Shown in pieces: positions 48,134-54,704 of a stretch of DNA of 64,000 bases; within the stretch, counting starts at the first letter, position 1, and each line of letters starts with the position of its first letter. Below the pieces are notes generated by a model. That model did not search any database, had not been told where the DNA came from, and saw only the letters and a program-made list of their open reading frames with translations. The stretch is taken from NCBI RefSeq assembly GCF_900102535.1, contig NZ_FNBP01000012.1, positions 55,068 to 119,067 on the forward strand, written 5' to 3'. Origin of the DNA: Sulfitobacter delicatus. GTDB taxonomy: Bacteria > Pseudomonadota > Alphaproteobacteria > Rhodobacterales > Rhodobacteraceae. The position numbers and the translations under genes are program-made.

Positions 48134-48756
48134 CGGTGGCCAGCCTTCTGGCCAACCGCTGTAGCTTTGTAAGCACGCGCACGTGGTGAAGGCACAATTG
48201 CCTCAAAGAAAAAATGTGACGCAAATTCTTTTTCGAAATTGGACTGCATTCTATACACCTTTGATTGCATTCCCAGTGGTATGGCGGCCGATGCGATGCC
48301 CAGGGTGATGCTGACGCGAAATTGCGCCCATTATTGATATTGGGCACAGTATCGAGTTGTGGTTAAAACGCGGTTAAAGCTGTCCGTATATTCAGGTTGA
48401 TCCGACGATTTTTTTGTTAACTCATTTGCATTTAGCCAGTGTGCAACCTAAATTTTAGTTAGGCGCTGCCTTCCCTGTGCTAGATGCCTCCCCATGCTGC
48501 GCACCTCGCTGTATGGTGGGTGTTCGCGGCCAAATCGTATGAGCCCGTCGGTCACATGACTGGCGGGTTTCATATTTTCCTGACGCTTTCGACGAGGTCC
48601 TAAAGAGCGGACTGATACTGGACGGGGCGTTTCATATATCTGTCTGGGTAAGAGTCTCAGGAGCGTCCCGTATCCGTACACTGCGCGACTTCACATAGGG
48701 GCTTAAGCGATTTTCTCGCTTACTTGTGCAGGCCGCTTACAATGTGTACCTTTATT
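48134..48756. other. Long AT-rich intergenic stretch: possible origin, several hairpins
   Basis: About 620 bases between the divergent rep and SLATT genes. No convincing ORF is seen. It holds a nested stem-loop with a T-rich tail on the plus strand (48541-48577) and a 7-bp stem at 48703-48722. The segment next to rep is AT-rich and could be the replication origin; no iterons are evident. Confidence 0.4.
48138..48153 (-). promoter_or_regulatory. Hairpin over the rep translation start
   Basis: A perfect 6-bp stem with a 4-base loop (48138-48153) begins four bases upstream of the rep ATG and would cover the ribosome site. In ColE2-type plasmids rep translation is controlled by RNA structure, so this may be a copy-control element. 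Confidence 0.4.
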
Positions 48757-48891
48757 ATGTGCGGGCGAAGCGCATTGCGCTAGTTCCCCTGGCAGGGACT
48801 AAACTTAAAGCACGGGCATGTCCCAGCTTAGGCTACTTCTAGAAATTCTAGGAATCCAAACTGTGAGATTATTGCGCCCGCACATTTTTTT
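48757..48891 (+). ncRNA. Candidate structured ncRNA upstream of the SLATT-RT operon
   Basis: An 11-bp perfect inverted repeat (48757-48767 with 48875-48885) encloses about 107 bases and is followed by seven T residues (48885-48891). Inside are at least four small stems: 48770-48782 (AGCGC/GCGCT), 48782-48800 (AGTTCCC/GGGACT), about 48804-48830 (TAAAGC/GCTTA with GGG/CCC inside) and 48839-48851 (CTAGA/TCTAG). A weak promoter, TTGTGC at 48724 and TACCTT at 48747 (17-base spacer), would start a transcript at the base of the stem. The layout fits an RT-associated template or effector RNA; transcription is inferred. Confidence 0.6.
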
Positions 48892-48902
48892 GAGGCAGTT
48901 GA

Positions 48903-49493
48903 TTGAACGAAGAAGAAAAAGAACAGCCTGGCGACCCTTTTGGGAATATCTGGATTACATCCCGAACACGGATGCAGTCGCACGCGAAATATACGCGGTA
49001 TGACCTTATATCGCACATCGTACTTACAGCGTACTCAGTCTTGCTTCTGGGGTTCTCTGTTTTCTCAAGGCACTTGAGCGAGACCAAGCTCGGTCCATAC
49101 ACGTCAGAGGTGTCGATAGTGCTTTCCCTTTCGGTGCTATGCGCTTCGCTCGTGATTTGGGGCCTCAAGTTTGGGAAAACCGCTGATCAGCACAGAGAGT
49201 GTTATCTGGCCTTACAACGTCTGTACGATGACGAAGATGCTCGGAAGAACGTTGCAACATATCATCAGATTCTTGATCGATATCCAAACCAATCAGACTT
49301 CGACTATGAAGCGATGCTATACAAAAATGTTTGGTCTCAGAACAAGGAGCTTAGGGATCGTTCCGGTGTTTTGAAATATAGCTGGTGGAGAGCTAGAAAG
49401 TTCGAATTCCGGCAGCTTAGCCGAATTTTCGGCACATTATTTGTACTTACCTGTCCAGTAATTTTTCTAGCAGTTTTGTATGTCGCAGGATGA
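48903..49493 (+). CDS. SLATT-domain membrane protein (predicted effector)
   Basis: A 196-residue protein with a TTG start and a GAGG Shine-Dalgarno at 48892-48895. Two helices (about residues 36-54 and 70-88) followed by a soluble helical part with LALQRLYDDEDARKNVATYH match the SLATT family of two-helix effectors; a further hydrophobic segment (178-196) ends the protein. SLATT proteins are predicted pore-formers triggered by nucleotide or nucleic-acid-producing enzymes, and one subfamily is known to pair with reverse transcriptases. It overlaps the RT gene by 14 bases. An internal ATG at codon 24 is an alternative start. Confidence 0.75.
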   Translation: MNEEEKEQPGDPFGNIWITSRTRMQSHAKYTRYDLISHIVLTAYSVLLLGFSVFSRHLSETKLGPYTSEVSIVLSLSVLCASLVIWGLKFGKTADQHRECYLALQRLYDDEDARKNVATYHQILDRYPNQSDFDYEAMLYKNVWSQNKELRDRSGVLKYSWWRARKFEFRQLSRIFGTLFVLTCPVIFLAVLYVAG

Positions 49494-50832
49494 TCAACCC
49501 CTCACCTTCGATCATGTTTTTTCGGAGCCGTACCTGAGATCGGTTTTTGAAGATCGTTTAAAAGATGCCAAGTTTATCGGGTTAGACGGAGTTTCGGTGT
49601 GTTCCTTCAGAAGGGACTTGGATGCTGAGATTGCGCTGATCAGTCGAAAGGTTTTGTGTGGAGAGTTCGACTTTACGAGGTTTCGAGAAAAACTGATCCT
49701 TAAGACGTCGCGAAAACCACCCCGCCAGATTTCGATACCAACGGTGCGAGACGCCATAGCCCTACGTGCTCTATGTGATCACCTCACACATCAGTTCCGC
49801 GAGTGTAGGATGCGGCCACCGCATGACTGCACAAAAAGGGTTGCGATTGCCGCGAAACGGGCGGCTGCTTCGGATCGTTTCCTGCGGTTGGATGTCGTGA
49901 ACTTCTATCCGTCAATCAATCATAAAATTTTGTTTGATCAGCTTAGAGGCAAGGGGGCTGACCCTAGAACCGTTGCATTGATTGAACGCGCTGTCACGAA
50001 CCCTACAGGGTTTGATAACGGGGATGCATCCGAAGTTGGTGTGCCTCAAGGGCTGAGTATTTCGAATATTTTGTCCATGCTTTATCTGGAAGGCCTAGAT
50101 GATCATTTTTCCGAGAAGTATCAGTATTTTCGATATGTAGATGATTTGCTCTTGATAGTTGCGGAAGCTGAGGCTGTCAGCGTTCACAATGAGATTGCGG
50201 ATTATATGCAGGTTGATCTTGCCTTAAGGACCCATGAACTTGACCCAAAGCAGCCAGACAAAACTGCCATCACGCCTGTTGAATCGGGCACAGAATATCT
50301 TGGGTATCATATTTCGAGTACCGGTCTCAGAATTAGGGAGCGATCTTACAAGAAGATGTTCCGTGCGATTGTCGGATGTCTTCGACCGTTGAAAGGCACG
50401 GCACGAACTGAGCAGGTACTATGGAGACTGAACCTGATCATTACCGGATGCCGGGTTGAAGAAAGATCGGTTGGCTGGGTGTTCTTCTTCAGGCAATCAA
50501 CCGATGTTGGGCAATTCCACAGGATGGATGCCTTTGTCCGCCAACAACTCAAGCTGTATGGCCTTAAGGATCACATTTCGAGTGTGAAGAGGTTTGCTAA
50601 AGCCTACCACGAAACAAGATACAACAGGGGTGGCACGACCTACATACCCGACTTTGACAACTTCACACTCGCGGACATGATGAGAGCTATTCATCTGGTC
50701 AAGGGTACGTCTCTTGAAGCGCTTGGAACAATGGATCGGTCCGAGGTCGAGGATATCTACTGGAAGATGGTCAAACGCGAGGTGGCCAAACTCGAAAGAG
50801 AGACCGTTGATTTTTTTACCTACGGATCATGA
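49480..50832 (+). CDS. Reverse transcriptase of a SLATT-linked defence system (UG/DRT-like)
   Basis: A 450-residue RNA-directed DNA polymerase. Motif A is FLRLDVVNFYPSI (Asp near 138), motif B GVPQGLSISNILS (187-199), motif C FRYVDDLLLI (catalytic YVDD at 219-222), and TEYLGYHISSTG the next palm motif. The C-terminal 160 residues are helical and lack a maturase or endonuclease domain, so it is neither a group II intron RT nor a transposon RT. The retron VTG motif is not seen. Codon use is AT-richer than the chromosome. Coupled to the SLATT gene and preceded by a structured RNA candidate, it is probably an antiphage module. Confidence 0.85.
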   Translation: MSQDDQPLTFDHVFSEPYLRSVFEDRLKDAKFIGLDGVSVCSFRRDLDAEIALISRKVLCGEFDFTRFREKLILKTSRKPPRQISIPTVRDAIALRALCDHLTHQFRECRMRPPHDCTKRVAIAAKRAAASDRFLRLDVVNFYPSINHKILFDQLRGKGADPRTVALIERAVTNPTGFDNGDASEVGVPQGLSISNILSMLYLEGLDDHFSEKYQYFRYVDDLLLIVAEAEAVSVHNEIADYMQVDLALRTHELDPKQPDKTAITPVESGTEYLGYHISSTGLRIRERSYKKMFRAIVGCLRPLKGTARTEQVLWRLNLIITGCRVEERSVGWVFFFRQSTDVGQFHRMDAFVRQQLKLYGLKDHISSVKRFAKAYHETRYNRGGTTYIPDFDNFTLADMMRAIHLVKGTSLEALGTMDRSEVEDIYWKMVKREVAKLERETVDFFTYGS

Positions 50833-50885
50833 GTGGTTTTTACCTCACTTGGCGCATAAGTCATAGCTTTAGCAGCCCTCTGATG

Positions 50886-51098
50886 TCACTTGTCGCGGTT
50901 CACGTTGTCCTTTTTTGAGCGATCGGGGTTATCCCTAGCATACTCTCGGCCGCCGATTTTAACGATGTGTGCATCAGGGTGTTCGCCTTTCTTAATTTCG
51001 GCGACGATGTTGCGACGAGGTACGTTTTTCCTGCTACCGACATCGTAATGTTCATTTCTTCCACCTGGGCCATCACCCTTGCCCTTAATTCTCGTCAT
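50886..51098 (-). CDS. Small DUF3892-like protein
   Basis: A 70-residue, lysine- and arginine-rich protein. GPGGRNEHYDVGSRKNVPRR followed by VAEIKKGEHPDAHIVKIGG resembles the short DUF3892 family, of unknown function. A GAAGGAG Shine-Dalgarno precedes the ATG. It is convergent with the RT gene. Confidence 0.65.
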   Translation of the reverse strand: MTRIKGKGDGPGGRNEHYDVGSRKNVPRRNIVAEIKKGEHPDAHIVKIGGREYARDNPDRSKKDNVNRDK

Positions 51099-51387
51099 CG
51101 TATTCTCCTTCTCAGAACTATCAGAAAACAGGCAAGGACTGGGTTAGACAACGGTCTCACACCTAGACTTGCTCAGAACCGCCCTCGATAATACTATATA
51201 TCGTATCATTGTTGTATGCGTTAACTTCATATTGTTTTTGTGCCGCCCCTTGCTATGTTGTCCGGGGTCTATCTTGGGAGGTTTTAGTTCCCTGCGCTAT
51301 CGCTCATCGAACCGGTCATTCATTGCCAGTTCAAAACCTCTATACTGTTTGAATTCCCCGACTACAGACATCATGCACCTCTGAGCC
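51099..51387. other. Intergenic stretch between DUF3892-like and WGR genes
   Basis: No ORF of note. It must contain the divergent promoters; a good -10-like TATACT lies at 51341-51346, 42 bases before the WGR start, but no matching -35 at normal spacing is seen. Confidence 0.4.
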
Positions 51388-51648
51388 ATGCAGACTTATC
51401 TCGAAAAACATCAGCCGGTGAAGAACGTCGCCCGGTTCTACCGAATGGCAGTTTTGCCAAACCTGTTTGGCGAATGGACGCTCTGCCGCGAATGGGGCCG
51501 GATAGGGCATGGCGGCCAGGCTCGGATGGATTGGTTCGTAAATGAAGAACAGGCCGTCGCGGCTCTGATTGCACTGGAAGCCTCTAAGCGTCAGCGTGGC
51601 TATTGGGTGGAGCCTCAGCAGCTGGCGATGTTTGATCTGATCAGTTGA
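51388..51648 (+). CDS. Single-domain WGR protein
   Basis: An 86-residue protein that is almost entirely one WGR domain: RFYRMAVLPNLFGEWTLCRE and WGRIGHGGQARMDWF, ending near KRQRGYWVEPQQLAMFD. WGR domains bind nucleic acid in PARPs and in small bacterial proteins. It precedes four proline-tailed small ORFs on the same strand by 83 bases and could share their transcript. Confidence 0.8.
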   Translation: MQTYLEKHQPVKNVARFYRMAVLPNLFGEWTLCREWGRIGHGGQARMDWFVNEEQAVAALIALEASKRQRGYWVEPQQLAMFDLIS

Positions 51649-51731
51649 GTCACATCTCAGTTCTTCAGCTGGATTTACAACAAGGTTGCCAGTATGTTCG
51701 ACTTTAGGTCAGCAACATTGAAAGGCAGAGT

Positions 51732-51884
51732 ATGCGGGGTGAAAACGATAGCAGCAGCAGAGAAACGACGCCTGCACCAGTCATGGAGACAAGGCAGCAG
51801 AGCAGTGAGAACGTTTCGATAAACTCGCAAAAGCCCCTGGCAAGCGCTCCCGTCGCGTCGCCACCGCCAAAGCCAAAGAGATAG
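51732..51884 (+). CDS. Proline-tailed small protein 1 of 4
   Basis: A 50-residue ORF starting MRGENDSSSRETTPAPVMET and ending ASPPPKPKR. Polar and Ser/Pro-rich, with no membrane segment. AAAGG lies eight bases upstream of the ATG. The C-terminal proline run plus basic tail recurs in the next three ORFs while the rest differs, which argues for real coding and a functional C-terminus. Not recognised. Confidence 0.6.
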   Translation: MRGENDSSSRETTPAPVMETRQQSSENVSINSQKPLASAPVASPPPKPKR

Positions 51885-51889
51885 GCGTA

Positions 51890-52024
51890 GTGGCGAAGAC
51901 CCCGAAACCTCCCCCAGTCAAACTGCCTCCGCGAAAGACAACATTCGGGGTCAAAGTCCAAGGGTCACAGCAGCCCATTGCTGCTGCACCTCGAACACCA
52001 CCGCCACCAAAACCCAAAAGGTGA
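51890..52024 (+). CDS. Proline-tailed small protein 2 of 4
   Basis: A 44-residue ORF with a GTG start, beginning VAKTPKPPPVKLPPRKTTFG and ending PRTPPPPKPKR. It starts five bases after ORF 1; the purine-rich codons for KR at the end of ORF 1 serve as its ribosome site. Strongly basic and proline-rich. Not recognised. Confidence 0.55.
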   Translation: MAKTPKPPPVKLPPRKTTFGVKVQGSQQPIAAAPRTPPPPKPKR

Positions 52025-52029
52025 AACAG

Positions 52030-52152
52030 ATGGCAAGAGAGCCCGCGCCCCCGCCTGTCCCCCGCCCTTCAAGCATTCCCCGCTCAACACCCGAAACGAA
52101 TACGAGACCTAGCCCGAGCGCACCGATTGCGCCGCCGCCCCCAAAGAGGTAA
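52030..52152 (+). CDS. Proline-tailed small protein 3 of 4
   Basis: A 40-residue ORF, MAREPAPPPVPRPSSIPRST at the start and IAPPPPKR at the end; about a third proline. The AAAAGGTGA at the end of ORF 2 is its Shine-Dalgarno, nine bases upstream. Not recognised. Confidence 0.6.
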   Translation: MAREPAPPPVPRPSSIPRSTPETNTRPSPSAPIAPPPPKR

Positions 52153-52155
52153 AAA

Positions 52156-52269
52156 ATGCAATCATCCGAAAATCAGACGCCGATATCAGCTAGCGGGCGG
52201 GTCTTCATCCCCGACAACGCCAGACCCCTTCCCAGTTCTCCGTCCTCGTCGCCACCGCCGAAGAAGTGA
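52156..52269 (+). CDS. Proline-tailed small protein 4 of 4
   Basis: A 37-residue ORF starting MQSSENQTPISASGRVFIPD and ending SSSPPPKK. It has the best ribosome site of the series (AGAGGT, six bases before the ATG, inside the last codons of ORF 3). Its 3' 84 bases overlap the convergent DUF6338-like gene. Not recognised. Confidence 0.6.
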   Translation: MQSSENQTPISASGRVFIPDNARPLPSSPSSSPPPKK

Positions 52270-52932
52270 GGGGGCGTGCCTGATGCGCACTTCTGCGATT
52301 TCTGCGGCAGTAATGATCGTTAGTTCCGGCCCCCAGTCGCCATGCTCGGGATCAATCTTTTCCCATTCACCGGATTCCTCGTCTCGGTAGTCAGTCACAT
52401 AGAGTGCGATAGAGCCGTCTTGCCCGAGTATCATTGGGCCAAAGGGAGCCTTCTTGAAGTCGTCAAGACGCTCGCATTGCAGTGTTACCCCGTCTTTTTT
52501 TACAACAGTGATCTGGGACGGTCCGGAATCTTCTCGATTGATAACCGTTTCCCATGCAGCGGTATTTCTGTCTGATGACGATATCCCTGCACCACGTAGA
52601 ATTTCTGGAAGGCTGTGGGCACTCACTCGACGCCAGATAGCAGCGACAACCAGTGCAGCCACTATGCCCCCCACACTGGCAGCATATCCGGCCCATAAGG
52701 GCAGTGCGCCAGCATGGGTGGGGATTGTAGGCTTCCATGCCAGATAGATTGCAAGAAGGAGAGCGGATGCGGCTTGCGATATGAAGGCAAAAACGAGGGC
52801 AATCGCTAACGTGTCCAAGGTCTGGTGGGTGCTATCGCGCCCTGTATAAGCCAGTCGATAAGATAGATACCCGGCAACCAATATTGCTAGGGTTTGATAG
52901 GGTAGCTGTAAGAGTCTTTCGATAGCTTCCAT
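52186..52932 (-). CDS. DUF6338-like membrane protein
   Basis: A 248-residue protein. Helices lie near residues 12-24, 40-66 and 78-99, followed by a soluble domain with LYVTDYRDEESGEWEKIDPE, the kind of arrangement I associate with the DUF6338 family. The C-terminus is highly basic (LLRRWRRGRRTGKG) and is encoded antisense to proline-tailed ORF 4. Function unknown. Convergent with the four small ORFs, it could be their partner. Confidence 0.55.
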   Translation of the reverse strand: MEAIERLLQLPYQTLAILVAGYLSYRLAYTGRDSTHQTLDTLAIALVFAFISQAASALLLAIYLAWKPTIPTHAGALPLWAGYAASVGGIVAALVVAAIWRRVSAHSLPEILRGAGISSSDRNTAAWETVINREDSGPSQITVVKKDGVTLQCERLDDFKKAPFGPMILGQDGSIALYVTDYRDEESGEWEKIDPEHGDWGPELTIITAAEIAEVRIRHAPSLLRRWRRGRRTGKGSGVVGDEDPPAS

Positions 52933-53030
52933 GCCGATAGTCAGAGCACTGTTTCACCGCGCCTGCAACATGGCCGGACGCAGTCATGCCACGGGTTAAG
53001 CTCGAAAATCTCACGACTACCTCAGAGGTT

Positions 53031-53969
53031 CTATCCCCTGCGAAATGCCACATTTCCATCCTTGGGGCCTAAAAAGATGTCATCATACTTTCTCTCCATA
53101 ATTTCATTGATTTTATGGCGTTTGATCCCGCTCAGCCTGTCGATGGATCCCAAGTCGTGCCCGTGTCCGTGCAGGCGCCAGATATCCTTATTGTTGCCTG
53201 GTTTGAGCTCGTAGCCAGAAGTCAGGACATGCTCGATGAATTGTTCGGGTGACCTATCGGCCGCCCATTTTCGCATCTGAGCTCGAATTTTCGGGATCGA
53301 GAGATCGGCTTCGACACCGGCGGTGCGCGCTTTGCGCTTGATGACCTGGTGACTGGTCGACGTGTAGCTGCTCTCAGCTCTAAAGGATTTCCAGTTACCG
53401 CGTTTCAGACCGGCAGCCTCAGAGGCGTCTTCGAGTGCTGCTTGGTACCGACTAAGATCGAGATCAGGCTGTTCGCGGGCTAGGGCATCGTAAACCTCAC
53501 GATTAAAGCGTCCCGGCGTGATTTCGTGCCCGGTTCGCAGCTCGGCTAACCTACTGATCTTCTCATTCCGCATGTGAGTGAACTTGCTATCGAGCACCCG
53601 GCCAGTGTCCGTATCCAGTTCAGGCACCGCGAAATGATAGTGGTATTCGAAGCCAGCGCCCTCTTCTCTTGGCTTCTTATGAACGACGGCTGTGATGCGA
53701 TCTTTCATATTTTTAGTGACGCCATACTCTTGGCAGACGTTATCCAGGATCTGTCCTAGCTCGTGCCCGCCAAGTTTTTCACCAGGGGCGATAATGAGGT
53801 GTCTGACACTGAACGCACGTTCTGCCAGTTTGGCGGTGATGCCCATGAGTTGAATTTCGGCCTGCGTGCCTTGCAGCCAACCGATTTTCTCGTTCTCGCT
53901 CTGGTTACCAAAATAGGCTGCGATGGCGCCGGTATCAGAAACTGGAACGCGGGTGCTTTTGATGATCAT
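53031..53969 (-). CDS. mobA: MobA/VirD2-type relaxase
   Basis: A 312-residue mobilization nuclease. HLIIAPGEKLGG (about residues 57-68) is the segment after the catalytic tyrosine region, and YHYHFAVPELD (about residues 110-120) is the HxH metal motif of MOB-P/Q relaxases. It would nick oriT for transfer by a helper conjugation system; no type IV secretion genes are in view. It overlaps mobC by four bases. Shorter than full-size relaxases, with no primase or helicase domain. Confidence 0.82.
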   Translation of the reverse strand: MIIKSTRVPVSDTGAIAAYFGNQSENEKIGWLQGTQAEIQLMGITAKLAERAFSVRHLIIAPGEKLGGHELGQILDNVCQEYGVTKNMKDRITAVVHKKPREEGAGFEYHYHFAVPELDTDTGRVLDSKFTHMRNEKISRLAELRTGHEITPGRFNREVYDALAREQPDLDLSRYQAALEDASEAAGLKRGNWKSFRAESSYTSTSHQVIKRKARTAGVEADLSIPKIRAQMRKWAADRSPEQFIEHVLTSGYELKPGNNKDIWRLHGHGHDLGSIDRLSGIKRHKINEIMERKYDDIFLGPKDGNVAFRRG

Positions 53970-54364
53970 GCCAGCAGCTCTCCTAGGATCCTAGCATAGA
54001 GCGCTTGTACCTCTTTGATGGTCGTCTCGAGCTGCTTGAAATGGCTCTCGGTAAGCTGGTCTGATTTGCGCGCGGTATGTACCTGAGCCAGCGCCTGATT
54101 GAGGTTGCTGCCAACGGCCCCCAGCTCACCGGCGAAGCGCATGGCGCCCCTGCCCTCCTCAGTGATCTTGTGATTGGATCCACGTCGCGCCCGGGGCAGC
54201 ACGCGTTCGGTCTCAGCACCCAATGACTGTGAGATTAGGTGGCGGGCCCACGCCGTCGGAGCGACATCATGTCGACGTGCAGCAGCCACCAGACGAGCAT
54301 ACAGGTCATCATCAAGTCTGAGACCTATCTGGTGGCTCATCTGTCTGCTCTCTGACCTGCTCAT
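53966..54364 (-). CDS. mobC: MobC-like relaxosome accessory protein
   Basis: A 132-residue protein. IGLRLDDDLYARLVAAARRH fits a ribbon-helix-helix DNA-binding start, and VGSNLNQALAQVH is the conserved MobC block (VGNNLNQIAR-type). It helps the relaxase at oriT. The ATG at 54364 follows an AAGGAG Shine-Dalgarno; the frame to 54475 is open but not used. Its 3' end includes one octad motif (53985-54000). Confidence 0.82.
   Translation of the reverse strand: MSRSESRQMSHQIGLRLDDDLYARLVAAARRHDVAPTAWARHLISQSLGAETERVLPRARRGSNHKITEEGRGAMRFAGELGAVGSNLNQALAQVHTARKSDQLTESHFKQLETTIKEVQALYARILGELLA
53985..54000. repeat. Octad motif inside mobC 3' end
   Basis: AGGATCCT followed by AGCATAGA, an 8-bp periodic pair like the intergenic arrays, but within coding sequence. 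Confidence 0.4.
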
Positions 54365-54704
54365 GCCTGCTCTCCTTTCTGGTGGGCGATGGGAACCATC
54401 CCCGGGGGTCAACGGGGGGCCTAGCCCCCCTTGCCAGGATGTTACGGACCGGCGTGTGGCGGCGGCTAGCAACACAACTGGCTGTCAAAATAGAGAGCTA
54501 TGCACCAACCATTTCGGAATCGTTAACCTCACCCTTGCAGGGGAGCATTCCGATGCATGTCAGAAGACCAGAAGAGGACCCGCAGGAGACCTATTCGGGG
54601 GAGAGAGGATGGGAGCCCTATTCACGAAAATAGGGCTTCCCTATCCGAAAATATGGCATGGGGCGGGAACTTCATGCCCCAATTGGCATCGACAGTTATC
54701 GACA
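54365..54704. other. Non-coding stretch upstream of mobC, possible oriT
   Basis: Three inverted repeats are visible: a 7-bp G/C stem (54414-54420 with 54424-54430), a bulged 11-bp repeat (54611-54622 with 54629-54641) and a 5-bp stem around 54659-54683. Position next to mobC-mobA and the hairpins suggest the transfer origin. The nick site cannot be assigned. Confidence 0.45.

Noticed and set aside
48757..50832. Classical retron (msr-msd-RT)
   Set aside because: The inverted-repeat-bounded RNA resembles one, but no retron VTG motif is seen in the RT, the branching guanosine context is not evident, and a SLATT gene lies between RNA and RT.
49480..50832. Group II intron reverse transcriptase
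   Set aside because: No maturase X domain, no endonuclease domain and no intron domain V hairpin flank the gene.
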